Positions 1-6,662 of a stretch of DNA of 43,950 nucleotides are shown one piece after another. How positions within the stretch are numbered: position 1 is the first letter of the stretch; each line of letters begins with the position of its first letter. Made by a program: the position numbers and the translations under genes. The stretch spans positions 1 to 43,950 of the forward strand of contig JASEHL010000004.1 in the NCBI GenBank assembly GCA_030018805.1, in the 5' to 3' direction. The DNA is from Patescibacteria group bacterium. Lineage in GTDB: Bacteria > Patescibacteriota > Minisyncoccia > Moranbacterales > UBA11712. Under the pieces are notes generated by a model. The model ran no database searches, had not been told where the DNA came from, and saw only the letters and a list, made by a program, of their open reading frames with translations.

Positions 1-1
1 G

Positions 2-505
2 GAGCACCTGAACGGCAATAGGCGCTATGTTATCTCCTTCGAAGACATTTACACGAGGTTCGGATTCGCCTGGAGCACCAAATCCCACGCGTCTGCCGCC
101 GCCGCGGAATTCTTCCAACTCTGCCTCAAAATATTTCCTTTTCCCGTCAAATTCGTCCTGACTGACAACGGCTCGGAATTTGCCAAACACTTTTCCAGGA
201 AGTTAAAAGAGCTGCATCTCATTCATTTTCACACCTATCCCAAAACTCCCAAGATGAACGCCCATTGCGAGAGATTCAACCGGACCTTGCAAGATGAATT
301 CATTGACTTCCATAAACCCGAGCTTCTAAATCCCGATATTTTCAACAACAAAATCATTGATTATCTGGTCTGGTACAACACCAGGAGAGTGCACTATGCT
401 TTCCAGAACAAACTCTCTCCGCTACAATTCATATTGTCATTGCAATCCGTAAACTTTAATTTGCCTCAGGAGTGCAATCGAGGGTGGACTTATACAGGGT
501 ATTGA
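2..505 (+). CDS. DDE transposase, C-terminal part (integrase core), cut by window edge
   Basis: The frame is open from base 2, so the gene begins left of the window; the ORF track shows only the last 83 codons. The translation carries a TDNGSEF motif (second catalytic Asp) and NAHCERFNRTLQDEF (catalytic Glu region), which is the retroviral-type integrase core (rve) of IS481/IS3-like transposases. The first catalytic Asp is probably in the SFEDIYTRF stretch at the edge. It would act in the cytoplasm on its own insertion sequence ends. A consensus promoter overlaps the stop codon, so the insertion end or a joined unit lies immediately downstream. The exact IS family cannot be fixed without the N-terminus and the terminal repeats. 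Confidence 0.85.
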   Translation, partial: EHLNGNRRYVISFEDIYTRFGFAWSTKSHASAAAAEFFQLCLKIFPFPVKFVLTDNGSEFAKHFSRKLKELHLIHFHTYPKTPKMNAHCERFNRTLQDEFIDFHKPELLNPDIFNNKIIDYLVWYNTRRVHYAFQNKLSPLQFILSLQSVNFNLPQECNRGWTYTGY

Positions 506-529
506 CAAGTAAGGTGTATCTGATATAAT
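502..529 (+). promoter_or_regulatory. Consensus sigma70 promoter before the 16S-tail-like unit
   Basis: TTGACA at 502-507 and TATAAT at 524-529 are separated by 16 bases; both boxes match the consensus perfectly. It overlaps the transposase stop codon. Transcription would start near 536 and run into a segment resembling the 3' end of 16S rRNA and then a terminator hairpin at 726-751, giving a transcript of about 220 nt unless it reads through to the SHOCT gene. Confidence 0.75.
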
Positions 530-595
530 AGTGATGTACCTTGGAAATCATATCGAATCAAACAATCTTTTCGATAAATAATATTTGCAAATTTT

Positions 596-792
596 GCGGA
601 AGCTGTGGATGGATCACCTCCTTTCTAGGGAGATACGGTGAAGTAGTGGTATCCATTATCACTATAATCCTATATGGTCGTTAATAGATTTTAGCATCAG
701 GACAACCGCAAAAGTTTGCTATAACAAAGAGCACCACAAAAGGTGCTTTTTGTGTTATTTCCCAGGAAACGTTTCGTTTTGAGGGAGATATT
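596..792 (+). repeat. 16S rRNA 3'-tail and spacer-like repeat, copy A, with terminator
   Basis: Bases 596-625 read GGAAGCTGTGGATGGATCAC then CTCCTTT, which resembles the conserved 3' end of bacterial 16S rRNA including the anti-Shine-Dalgarno CCTCC. It continues as CTAGGGAGATACGGTGAAG. A 36-base block at 641-676 is identical to 4924-4959. A hairpin at 726-751 (AAAGAGCACC / GGTGCTTTTT) looks like an intrinsic terminator. Similarity to copy B at 1969-2201 resumes from about 690 to 792. This is the main content of the gap between the transposase and the SHOCT gene. Confidence 0.7.
726..751 (+). terminator. Intrinsic terminator inside repeat copy A
   Basis: A ten-pair stem AAAGAGCACC / GGTGCTTTTT with loop ACAAAA ends in a T run. 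The same hairpin recurs at 2134-2159 in copy B. Confidence 0.7.
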
Positions 793-852
793 TTGCCCTG
801 CTTGAAAACAATCCATACGCAGTTTTGTATTAAGGTAATATAACCAATTGTT

Positions 853-1548
853 ATGAAAAAGGTAGCTCTAGCATTATTCCCCCTTATCTTTGTAGCTTTG
901 ACGTCAGTTGCTTTTGCCCAGCCTATGATGGGTCGCTTTTGGGGCAATAATCAAAATTTGGCAAGAGCAGACTCTGAGACAGCCGAAGAAGAACAAGAAG
1001 GAAGGCTAATATGGCAAAATCTGCAGTCGGGACAGACCAGCTGTCAGAATTTGTCCGAAGGCGACTATGAATTGCTCGGTGAATACTTTATGGGAACGAT
1101 GATGGGCGATTCCCACGAAGCAATGAATGCGATGCTGGAACAAAGATTGGGAAAAGAGGGCGAAGAGCGGATGCATATCGCTATGGGAAAACGAATGAGC
1201 GGGTGCGACACTTCCGCTCAATATCCGCAGGGTTTCAATTTTATGCCAATGATGGGAGTGTGGTCGTCTCCCACAGGATTTAATCAAAATAACAATAATT
1301 CTATGATGTGGGGTTTTGGAAATAATCCAATGGGATGGGGCTTCGGATTATTTGGTTTGATATTTATGCTTCTCTTTTGGATTCTGATTGTCGCTGGCAT
1401 CGTGATTCTGATAAAATGGCTGGTAAGCCAGTCTCACGGAACGCACGGACACGAAAAACCTCCCCTGGATATTCTCAAAGAAAGATACGCCAAGGGAGAG
1501 TTGAACAAAGAAGAGTTTGAAGCGAAGAAAAAAGATTTGGGACTGTGA
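853..1548 (+). CDS. Exported membrane protein with C-terminal SHOCT domain
   Basis: The 231-residue product begins with a signal peptide (hydrophobic MKKVALALFPLIFVALTSVAFA with a likely AFA-Q cleavage). A Met/Asn/Gly-rich region follows at about residues 125-165, then one strong transmembrane segment (about 165-190). The C-terminal SHOCT motif [19 protein letters not shown] is a short helical domain typical of small bacterial membrane proteins and of unknown precise role. The tail is nearly identical to that of the 89-residue protein at 14308-14577, so they share a membrane-plus-SHOCT module. The extra N-terminal domain (residues 30-120, two Cys) is unassigned. DsrE-like gene 1584 follows after 35 bases, probably co-transcribed. 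Confidence 0.75.
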   Translation: MKKVALALFPLIFVALTSVAFAQPMMGRFWGNNQNLARADSETAEEEQEGRLIWQNLQSGQTSCQNLSEGDYELLGEYFMGTMMGDSHEAMNAMLEQRLGKEGEERMHIAMGKRMSGCDTSAQYPQGFNFMPMMGVWSSPTGFNQNNNNSMMWGFGNNPMGWGFGLFGLIFMLLFWILIVAGIVILIKWLVSQSHGTHGHEKPPLDILKERYAKGELNKEEFEAKKKDLGL

Positions 1549-1583
1549 TGTAAAATGTAGACGGTAAAACGTGAAGTGAAATT

Positions 1584-1904
1584 ATGAAAATAGGAATCAT
1601 AATCAGCCAAACAGACCCAGAAGTTGTATGGAATGCGTTTAGGTTTGGCAATTTTTCGCTAGGAAAACAACACAGTGTTAAAGTTTTTCTCATCGGGAAA
1701 GGAGTTGAGTGCGAAGACATAAAGGACACTAAGTTTGATATTAAGAAACAGATGGAAGAATTTCTGGATGGCGGAGGAAAAATTTTCGCCTGCGGAACCT
1801 GCCTTAAAATGAGACACAAAGAAGGTTCCTCTGTCTGTCCTTTGTCCACTATGCAGGATTTGATGGATATTGTTGAAGAGTCAGATAAAATTATCTCATT
1901 TTAA
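1584..1904 (+). CDS. DsrE/DsrF-like small sulfur-relay family protein
   Basis: The 106-residue product starts with KIGIIISQTDPEVVWNAFRF and ends with a conserved-looking ACGTCLKMR segment and a final strand KIISF. This fits the DsrE/DsrF/TusD fold, whose members carry a sulfur-accepting Cys and act in cytoplasmic sulfur transfer. The Cys pair in CGTC would be the candidate active residues; which one is used is unknown. No other sulfur-relay gene is nearby, so the role here is inferred from fold-level similarity only. A terminator hairpin follows at about 1919. Confidence 0.65.
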   Translation: MKIGIIISQTDPEVVWNAFRFGNFSLGKQHSVKVFLIGKGVECEDIKDTKFDIKKQMEEFLDGGGKIFACGTCLKMRHKEGSSVCPLSTMQDLMDIVEESDKIISF

Positions 1905-1918
1905 CGGCAACACATCTT

Positions 1919-1952
1919 GTGGACAGAATTATACGGATGTCCGCTTTTTTCT
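1919..1952 (+). terminator. Terminator after the DsrE-like gene
   Basis: GGACA (1921-1925) pairs with TGTCC (1938-1942), followed by GC and a run of six T. The stem is short, so efficiency is uncertain. Confidence 0.55.
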
Positions 1953-1968
1953 TTTCCAAAAAACTTAC

Positions 1969-2201
1969 CCTCCTTTCTAGGGAGATACGGTGAAGTCGCT
2001 TCGATTTATCGAGGCACAAACCCATATGGTCGTTCGTCCCGCCTCGGCGGGATGACAAAATAGATTTCTTTGGCTAGTATAAAGCTATTTATTTAGCTTT
2101 ATATACAGGACAACCGCAAAAGTTTGCTATAACAAAGAGCACCACAAAAGGTGCTTTTTGTGTTATCTGCTGGGAAACGAACTATTTTGAGGGAGATTTT
2201 T
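1969..2201 (+). repeat. 16S-tail/spacer-like repeat, copy B, with terminator at 2134-2159
   Basis: It starts CCTCCTTTCTAGGGAGATAC, matching copy A from the anti-Shine-Dalgarno core onward but lacking the upstream 16S-like bases. The middle differs (it holds a GTCCCGCC / GGCGGGAT hairpin). The tail from ACAGGACAACCGCAAAAGTT through the terminator hairpin to the TTGAGGGAGAT segment matches copy A closely. It fills the gap between the DsrE-like and caspase-like genes. Confidence 0.65.
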
Positions 2202-2284
2202 GGAGTCCGCTCCGCTTGATTTGCTATTAACATCTTGCCTTAATCGTGCTACTATTTGAAAGTAATTATTAAAAGAAAGATAAA

Positions 2285-3454
2285 ATGAAAAAAACGATGA
2301 TAGCTATGCTTGCTTTTGCATTCTTGCTTGGTGCAATGGGAGTATCAGCACAAGGGAAAAAAGATAGCAAGTTTAACAAACCCAGTCAGGCTAAAAATGT
2401 TCAAGTCTTCAAAAAGAAAGCCCTGACCGAAAACGAGAAAAAATCGGTGGATGAGCTAGAGAAAGCCATAAAAGGAAAGCCAGCAAAACCAACCCCGACT
2501 CCTGACCCGACAGCTGGTGGCGCAACGGGAACAGTGGGTGACCCGATACCAGCCGGTGGTGAGAAATACGCAATTTTGATTGGACTTGCTAATTATCCAG
2601 GAACTGTCAATGACCTTTGCGTGGCTGCTGCTAAAACGGGATATGATTATCCCGAAGAACGCTTTACTGAAAATGAATTGCCATATTATTGCAAAGATGA
2701 GGACGCTTTGAATATGAAAAAAGCTCTGGTAGACAAATATGGTTACAAAAATGACAGACAGCACATTTTTATCTTCAGCGATGCCAATGCAAAATATGAT
2801 TCCATAAAAGCCAAAGTTGATGAATTGATTCAAACTAGATTAACAGAAAATGACGAGCTGGTTTTCTTTTTCAGCGGACACGGAACAACAGGTATTTACA
2901 CTGATGATGCGGGGAATACTATTAATGATGAATCATTGGACGAAGGCATAGTGATTTATGACCAAAGCTATGATGAAGCTGCTTTTCTGAACGGCGTGAG
3001 CTATACTCCCAGTGATGCGTCTTATATCTGGGACGACCAGTTGAAGGAATGGCTCTCAAATTCTCCGACCAGCAGGATATTTTTCGGTTTTGACACTTGC
3101 AAAGCTGGCGGAATGAATGACCTTCAGTCTGATGGGAGGGTTTTGGCTATGTCCAGCACCGAAACTCAAAACTCCTGGACATATTATCTGGGAGGAACAC
3201 AAACTGATACGAATGTTTTCCAAGAAAGCGAAGGATTGTTTGCCCATTATTTTGTTAAAAGAGCAATGATAGATGGATTGGGAGACGGATTTAATCCGCT
3301 TGGCAGGAGAAGCGTCAATCCTCCAAAATACGATGGAAAAGTGGCTATAGAAGAAGCTTTCAATTATGCTTGCTCTATCGTTAAAACGAAACAAATCCCA
3401 GTTTTGAATGATAAGTTTTTCAATGACTTATTGCTTGGTTATCAAATCAACTGA
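2285..3454 (+). CDS. Secreted caspase-like (metacaspase, peptidase C14) protein
   Basis: The 389-residue product has a signal peptide (MKKTMIAMLAFAFLLGAMGVSAQ), a charged linker and a Pro/Thr-rich hinge (about residues 67-90), then a caspase-fold domain from KYAILIGLANYP. The catalytic dyad is visible: His199 in FFFSGHGTTG and Cys272 in GFDTCKAGGM. These are the p20 motifs of metacaspases, which cleave after basic residues; the specificity here is not shown. The signal peptide argues for an envelope or extracellular role rather than a cytosolic death protease. No partner or inhibitor is adjacent. A clear terminator follows, so it is a single-gene unit preceded by repeat copy B. Confidence 0.87.
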   Translation: MKKTMIAMLAFAFLLGAMGVSAQGKKDSKFNKPSQAKNVQVFKKKALTENEKKSVDELEKAIKGKPAKPTPTPDPTAGGATGTVGDPIPAGGEKYAILIGLANYPGTVNDLCVAAAKTGYDYPEERFTENELPYYCKDEDALNMKKALVDKYGYKNDRQHIFIFSDANAKYDSIKAKVDELIQTRLTENDELVFFFSGHGTTGIYTDDAGNTINDESLDEGIVIYDQSYDEAAFLNGVSYTPSDASYIWDDQLKEWLSNSPTSRIFFGFDTCKAGGMNDLQSDGRVLAMSSTETQNSWTYYLGGTQTDTNVFQESEGLFAHYFVKRAMIDGLGDGFNPLGRRSVNPPKYDGKVAIEEAFNYACSIVKTKQIPVLNDKFFNDLLLGYQIN

Positions 3455-3478
3455 AGCATCTTTTTTCCAAAAGCAGAA

Positions 3479-3502
3479 ACCGCCAAAAACTGGCGGTTTT
3501 TT
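3479..3502 (+). terminator. Terminator after the caspase-like gene
   Basis: ACCGCCA / TGGCGGT stem with loop AAAAC and a T6 tail. Confidence 0.85.
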
Positions 3503-3544
3503 GCTATATACTCCGCTCCGCTCTGGAGTGGGTAACTCGCCTTG

Positions 3545-3577
3545 ACCCCAGCACCAATCCTGCGGATGGTGCGGGGT
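3545..3577. repeat. Palindromic repeat of the ACCCCGCACC..GGTGCGGGGT family
   Basis: An imperfect inverted repeat, ACCCCAGCACCAATCC opposite GGATGGTGCGGGGT with loop TGC. Its right end GGTGCGGGGTAAAC recurs at 41944-41956 and, with one change, at 39621-39632. It lies in the 260-base gap before the Fic gene. Confidence 0.6.
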
Positions 3578-3680
3578 AAACTTCCTTTCCCGCGAAGCTA
3601 AAGTGTGACGGCTATGGAAAGGAGCAAAAACTCACGAACCATCCAGATGCATAATGTATTGCGTGATTCTTGCGTGATTC

Positions 3681-3709
3681 TTGCGTGATTTCCAAAAATC
3701 GTGTATAAT
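3681..3709 (+). promoter_or_regulatory. Promoter of the Fic gene, within three 11-bp tandem repeats
   Basis: TTGCGT (3681-3686) and TATAAT (3704-3709) are 17 bases apart. The -35 box is the last of three tandem copies of TTGCGTGATTC starting at 3659. The start codon at 3716 lies about where transcription should begin, so the message is probably leaderless. The ORF-track start at 3701 lies inside the -10 region and is rejected. Confidence 0.7.
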
Positions 3710-3715
3710 AGAAAT

Positions 3716-4771
3716 ATGCTTAAACCTCAATACAAACTCACAACCAAAATAGTCAAAAACTTGACGGACATTGCCGAAGCCAAGGGGATTATTGAAAAAG
3801 CGAAACTTCTCCCCAAGCACGAACTTCGGCTCAAGCGCCAAGCGATGATAAGAATGTCCCATAGCTCCACGGCAATCGAGGGGAATGTTTTGGATATTCG
3901 CCAGGTGGAAGCTTTGTATGCCAACAAAAAGGTTGATGCTCCTATTCGGGATATTTATGAAGTAAAAAACTATCTAAAGGCTATCCAATTTATTGAAAAG
4001 CTAGTTGAAGATGATAAACCAATAACAGAGAAAGTGCTGCTCAAGATTCATTCATTAGTGACCAACAAAACCTTGCCCAAAGAACAATCAGGACATTATC
4101 GCAAAGGGCCTGTTTACGTCGTGAAGCGGAGACTGGGATTTCCAGACGAAATTGTTTACACAGGCCCAAAGGCAACAAATGTTCCATATCTTTGCAAAGA
4201 ACTGATTGATTGGATAAATAAAAGCGAAAAAGAAGAAATAAATCCAGTAATTGTGGCGGGTGTTGCTCACCTAGAAATTGCAGCTATTCATCCTTTCAAT
4301 GATGGAAACGGCAGAACGGCTAGAGCTTTGGCGACTCTTATACTCTACAAAAGAGGATATGATTTCCGCCATCTTTTTGCACTCGAGGATTATTACAACA
4401 AGGATTTGCCGAGTTATTACAAAGCTATCAATGTTGGGAAGAATTTTGAGAAAAGAAAAACAGATTGCACGAGCTGGCTGGAATATTTTGTCGAGGGTTT
4501 CAGGGAAGAAATTATGAACGTGAAAAGGCAAGTTGCACCGCTTGCACTCAGGAAAATCGACAAATCAATTCAGAGCAAAATCTATCTCACTGAAAAGCAG
4601 CAAAAGATAATTGACTTTATTGACCAGATGGGAAAAATTGCCGTCAGTGATGTTATGGATATTCTTAAAAGTCCGCAAAGGACGGCCTTGCTGGAGCTAC
4701 AGAAGCTTAGGAAAATCGGAATAATAAAACAGGAAGGCAAGGGGAGAGCCACGCATTATGTGTTGAAATAA
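3716..4771 (+). CDS. Fic/DOC family protein with C-terminal winged helix
   Basis: The 351-residue product carries the Fic active-site motif HPFNDGNGRTAR, where the His is the catalytic base for transfer of AMP (or another nucleotide moiety) to target-protein hydroxyls. An N-terminal SSTAIEGN segment matches the inhibitory (S/T)xxxE(G/N) helix of class II Fic proteins, so it is likely autoinhibited. The C-terminal 70 residues (KQQKIIDFIDQMGKIAVSDV and on) look like a winged helix-turn-helix. This Fic-wHTH layout is common in bacteria and suggests regulation or DNA binding. There is no antitoxin gene next to it. The start at 3716 is chosen because upstream codons overlap the promoter. Confidence 0.88.
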   Translation: MLKPQYKLTTKIVKNLTDIAEAKGIIEKAKLLPKHELRLKRQAMIRMSHSSTAIEGNVLDIRQVEALYANKKVDAPIRDIYEVKNYLKAIQFIEKLVEDDKPITEKVLLKIHSLVTNKTLPKEQSGHYRKGPVYVVKRRLGFPDEIVYTGPKATNVPYLCKELIDWINKSEKEEINPVIVAGVAHLEIAAIHPFNDGNGRTARALATLILYKRGYDFRHLFALEDYYNKDLPSYYKAINVGKNFEKRKTDCTSWLEYFVEGFREEIMNVKRQVAPLALRKIDKSIQSKIYLTEKQQKIIDFIDQMGKIAVSDVMDILKSPQRTALLELQKLRKIGIIKQEGKGRATHYVLK

Positions 4772-4830
4772 TTCCAATCTCCCACGAATCACCTCCCCGA
4801 AACACTTTCTGCGAAAAGTGAACGGGTAAA

Positions 4831-5080
4831 CTTTCTAAGGAGATATTTATCCCGTAGTTAAGCGTAAGCTTTTACTACTTGGACCCCAGAAGCAAAGCTA
4901 CGCTTGCTACGGGGCAGGTGGTAAAGTAGTGGTATCCATTATCACTATAATCCTATATGCCCGCCTGCAATACTTTGCCAGCCCGACAGCCTTACGGCAG
5001 TCATGGCGGCGGGCGTAGTAATGCAGGCAGGCAAAACTTGCAGATAAGCAGAGAACGCCAGAAATAGCGTTTTTGTGATA
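4831..5080. repeat. Spacer-like repeat, copy C, with an embedded palindrome
   Basis: It begins CTTTCTAAGGAGATAT, a diverged form of the CTTTCTAGGGAGATAC start of copies A and B. Bases 4924-4959 are identical to 641-676. Immediately after lies a 74-bp inverted repeat (arms 4959-4974 and 5017-5032, 14 of 16 pairs). The end holds a hairpin GAACGC..GCGTTTTTGTG analogous to the terminators of A and B. This explains most of the gap between the Fic gene and the 5182 gene; no gene is seen here. Confidence 0.6.
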
Positions 5081-5160
5081 GAAGATATTATTGCCTCTTT
5101 GCTTTTATTGACAAAACTTAGAAATGCTGTAACGCTAAGATTACAGATCAGAACAACTCA

Positions 5161-5179
5161 CTGGTTAGGAGGTAACCAG
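5161..5179 (+). promoter_or_regulatory. Ribosome binding site in the loop of a perfect hairpin
   Basis: CTGGTTA (5161-5167) and TAACCAG (5173-5179) form a perfect seven-pair stem whose five-base loop is exactly GGAGG, the Shine-Dalgarno core. The ATG follows three bases after the stem. The loop presentation could expose the site or allow control by a factor that opens or binds the hairpin. Confidence 0.6.
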
Positions 5180-5181
5180 AT

Positions 5182-5673
5182 ATGGAAGCTTCGATAATTC
5201 CGCTAGAAGTCGCGGATATAATTCAAGCACCTGATAAAATATTTTGGAAATTTGACCTAGCCGGGAAGAAGTATATTTTTTTTCCCAATATCAGTGCGGG
5301 TGGGGTTAACCTTGCTGACATCTTTGAGCAAGGGATGAGAATCGGAAAAATGCTCAAAGCGGGCGTGTTAACGTTCGTCGAAAAGGTTTTTCACTCTAAA
5401 GGAAAAATCAGTCGTCGAGGTGAAGAAACAACCTTTTTCTTATATCGGGAAGCGAGGTGCGCAGAACCGAAACGTGTTTCCTGCCCCAACACCAACACGG
5501 GCGGGGTAAATCCCACGCACATCCTTGAACTGGGGATAAAAATCGGTAAAATGGCCAAGGAGGGGAAGCTAACGTTCATCAAAAAAGTTTTTCTCTCTGA
5601 TGGAATGGTCAATGACGAAGATGGTCATATAGCGGTTTTTATCTATCAGGTGCGGAACGATGGACGGAAGTGA
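5182..5673 (+). CDS. Unrecognised small protein with internal duplication
   Basis: I do not recognise this 163-residue protein. It consists of two homologous halves. The unit FPNISAGGVNLADIFEQGMR (about residues 34-53) plus IGKMLKAGVLTFVEKVF is repeated as CPNTNTGGVNPTHILELGIK plus IGKMAKEGKLTFIKKVF (about 96-133). Each unit is followed by a charged stretch and a strand ending in FFLYR or VFIYQ. There is no signal peptide or membrane segment, so it is probably cytosolic. The start is set by the GGAGG in the hairpin loop just upstream. A TTGACA lies about 70 bases upstream but a matching -10 is weak. Function unknown. Confidence 0.7.
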   Translation: MEASIIPLEVADIIQAPDKIFWKFDLAGKKYIFFPNISAGGVNLADIFEQGMRIGKMLKAGVLTFVEKVFHSKGKISRRGEETTFFLYREARCAEPKRVSCPNTNTGGVNPTHILELGIKIGKMAKEGKLTFIKKVFLSDGMVNDEDGHIAVFIYQVRNDGRK

Positions 5674-5743
5674 AGCCGAACCCATAAGAAATAATCCTCT
5701 ATACAAGGCACATTGTGCCGCGGCCAGCTTGCAGATGGTCGTT

Positions 5744-5763
5744 TTTCTAGGGAGATACGGTGA
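5744..5763 (+). repeat. Spacer-like repeat, short copy D
   Basis: TTTCTAGGGAGATACGGTGA matches the start of copies A and B. It sits in the short gap between the 5182 gene and the convergent ROK kinase gene. Confidence 0.5.
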
Positions 5764-5786
5764 CGTCGGGGCGGTTTTTTTTGTTC

Positions 5787-6662
5787 CTATTTTTCCCCGA
5801 AGCTTATCGTTGCTCCCAAAAGATTGGCCATATTTGCGAGTGAAGAGATCGCGAATTTACAATTCGCTTTTTTGTTGAACACGTTTTTCCTGGATATCGT
5901 GACGGCTTTTTTCACGAAATCCTTTCGTTTCGATATTCCTCCTCCGAAAACAACAATTTCGGGATCAAGTATATTCAAAATATTCGCTATTCCCACACCA
6001 AGCGCAAAAACCGCTTGACGCAACGCTTTTCGAGCGTCCGCATCGCCTCTGTTTGCCATATCAAATATACTTTTCGCGGAAGCACTTTTGCGGGAGAAGC
6101 CGTGATAATATTTCTTGATGCCTCTTCCCACCGTGAGATTTTCCCAGTCCTGGTAGCGGTTGTCGCGCGGATATTTCATATGACTGACCTCCAAGGCGGA
6201 GAAATTGTCTCCCCTCAAAACGCTGCCTTGGTTCACGTAGCCGCCGCCAATTCCCGTCCCGAGGGTGAGAGTCAGTATGCTTTTTCTGCCCTTTCCTTTT
6301 CCAAAATAATACTCTCCGAGTGCGAAGCATCGTCCGTCGTTTTCGACCCTTATCAAAAAACCGTCTTCTTCGAGAAATTTGAAATTGAAATTATCCGTTC
6401 CGTAGCAAGCCTTGCCTCCGCTTACGGTTTTTTTCTCTGGGTTGACGATATAGGCGGCGGAGAAAGCGACTTTTTTTGTCCAATAATTTTTCCGCGCTTT
6501 TTGGCAATATAAGGAGATAATTTCTTTTATTCTCTTCTCTTTCCTCGGATTTTTTTCCTCTTCAATTTCCAAGAAATCGAATTTTCGTCCTCGCAATTTG
6601 ACGACCGCTTTCAAAATTTTTGTCGCGCCGATGTCGAAAACGATATATTTTTTTGCGATCAT
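5787..6662 (-). CDS. ROK family sugar kinase (glucokinase-like)
   Basis: The 291-residue product opens with YIVFDIGATKILKAVV (phosphate 1 motif) and has RVENDGRCFALGE and LTLGTGIGGGYV, the ROK signature, then ALEVSHM in place of the ExGH substrate loop, and VFGGGISKRKDF near the end. ROK kinases phosphorylate hexoses such as glucose or N-acetylmannosamine with ATP in the cytoplasm. The zinc-binding Cys cluster common in ROK proteins is not visible, which occurs in some kinases and leaves the sugar uncertain. Its start overlaps the stop of the upstream glycosidase-like gene by four bases (ATGA), indicating translational coupling in the sugar operon. Confidence 0.85.
   Translation of the reverse strand: MIAKKYIVFDIGATKILKAVVKLRGRKFDFLEIEEEKNPRKEKRIKEIISLYCQKARKNYWTKKVAFSAAYIVNPEKKTVSGGKACYGTDNFNFKFLEEDGFLIRVENDGRCFALGEYYFGKGKGRKSILTLTLGTGIGGGYVNQGSVLRGDNFSALEVSHMKYPRDNRYQDWENLTVGRGIKKYYHGFSRKSASAKSIFDMANRGDADARKALRQAVFALGVGIANILNILDPEIVVFGGGISKRKDFVKKAVTISRKNVFNKKANCKFAISSLANMANLLGATISFGEK

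Noticed and set aside
3659-3690. CRISPR-like or CRISPR-related repeats at the TTGCGTGATTC copies
   Set aside because: The units are 11 bp, directly adjacent and without spacers. No CRISPR array or cas gene is visible in the window.
5660-5878. 72-residue ORF after the duplicated protein gene
   Set aside because: It runs through repeat copy D and into the end of the ROK gene on the other strand; no ribosome site and no protein-like pattern.
6015-6512. 165-residue plus-strand ORF opposite the ROK kinase gene
   Set aside because: It is the antisense shadow of a gene with clear ROK motifs.
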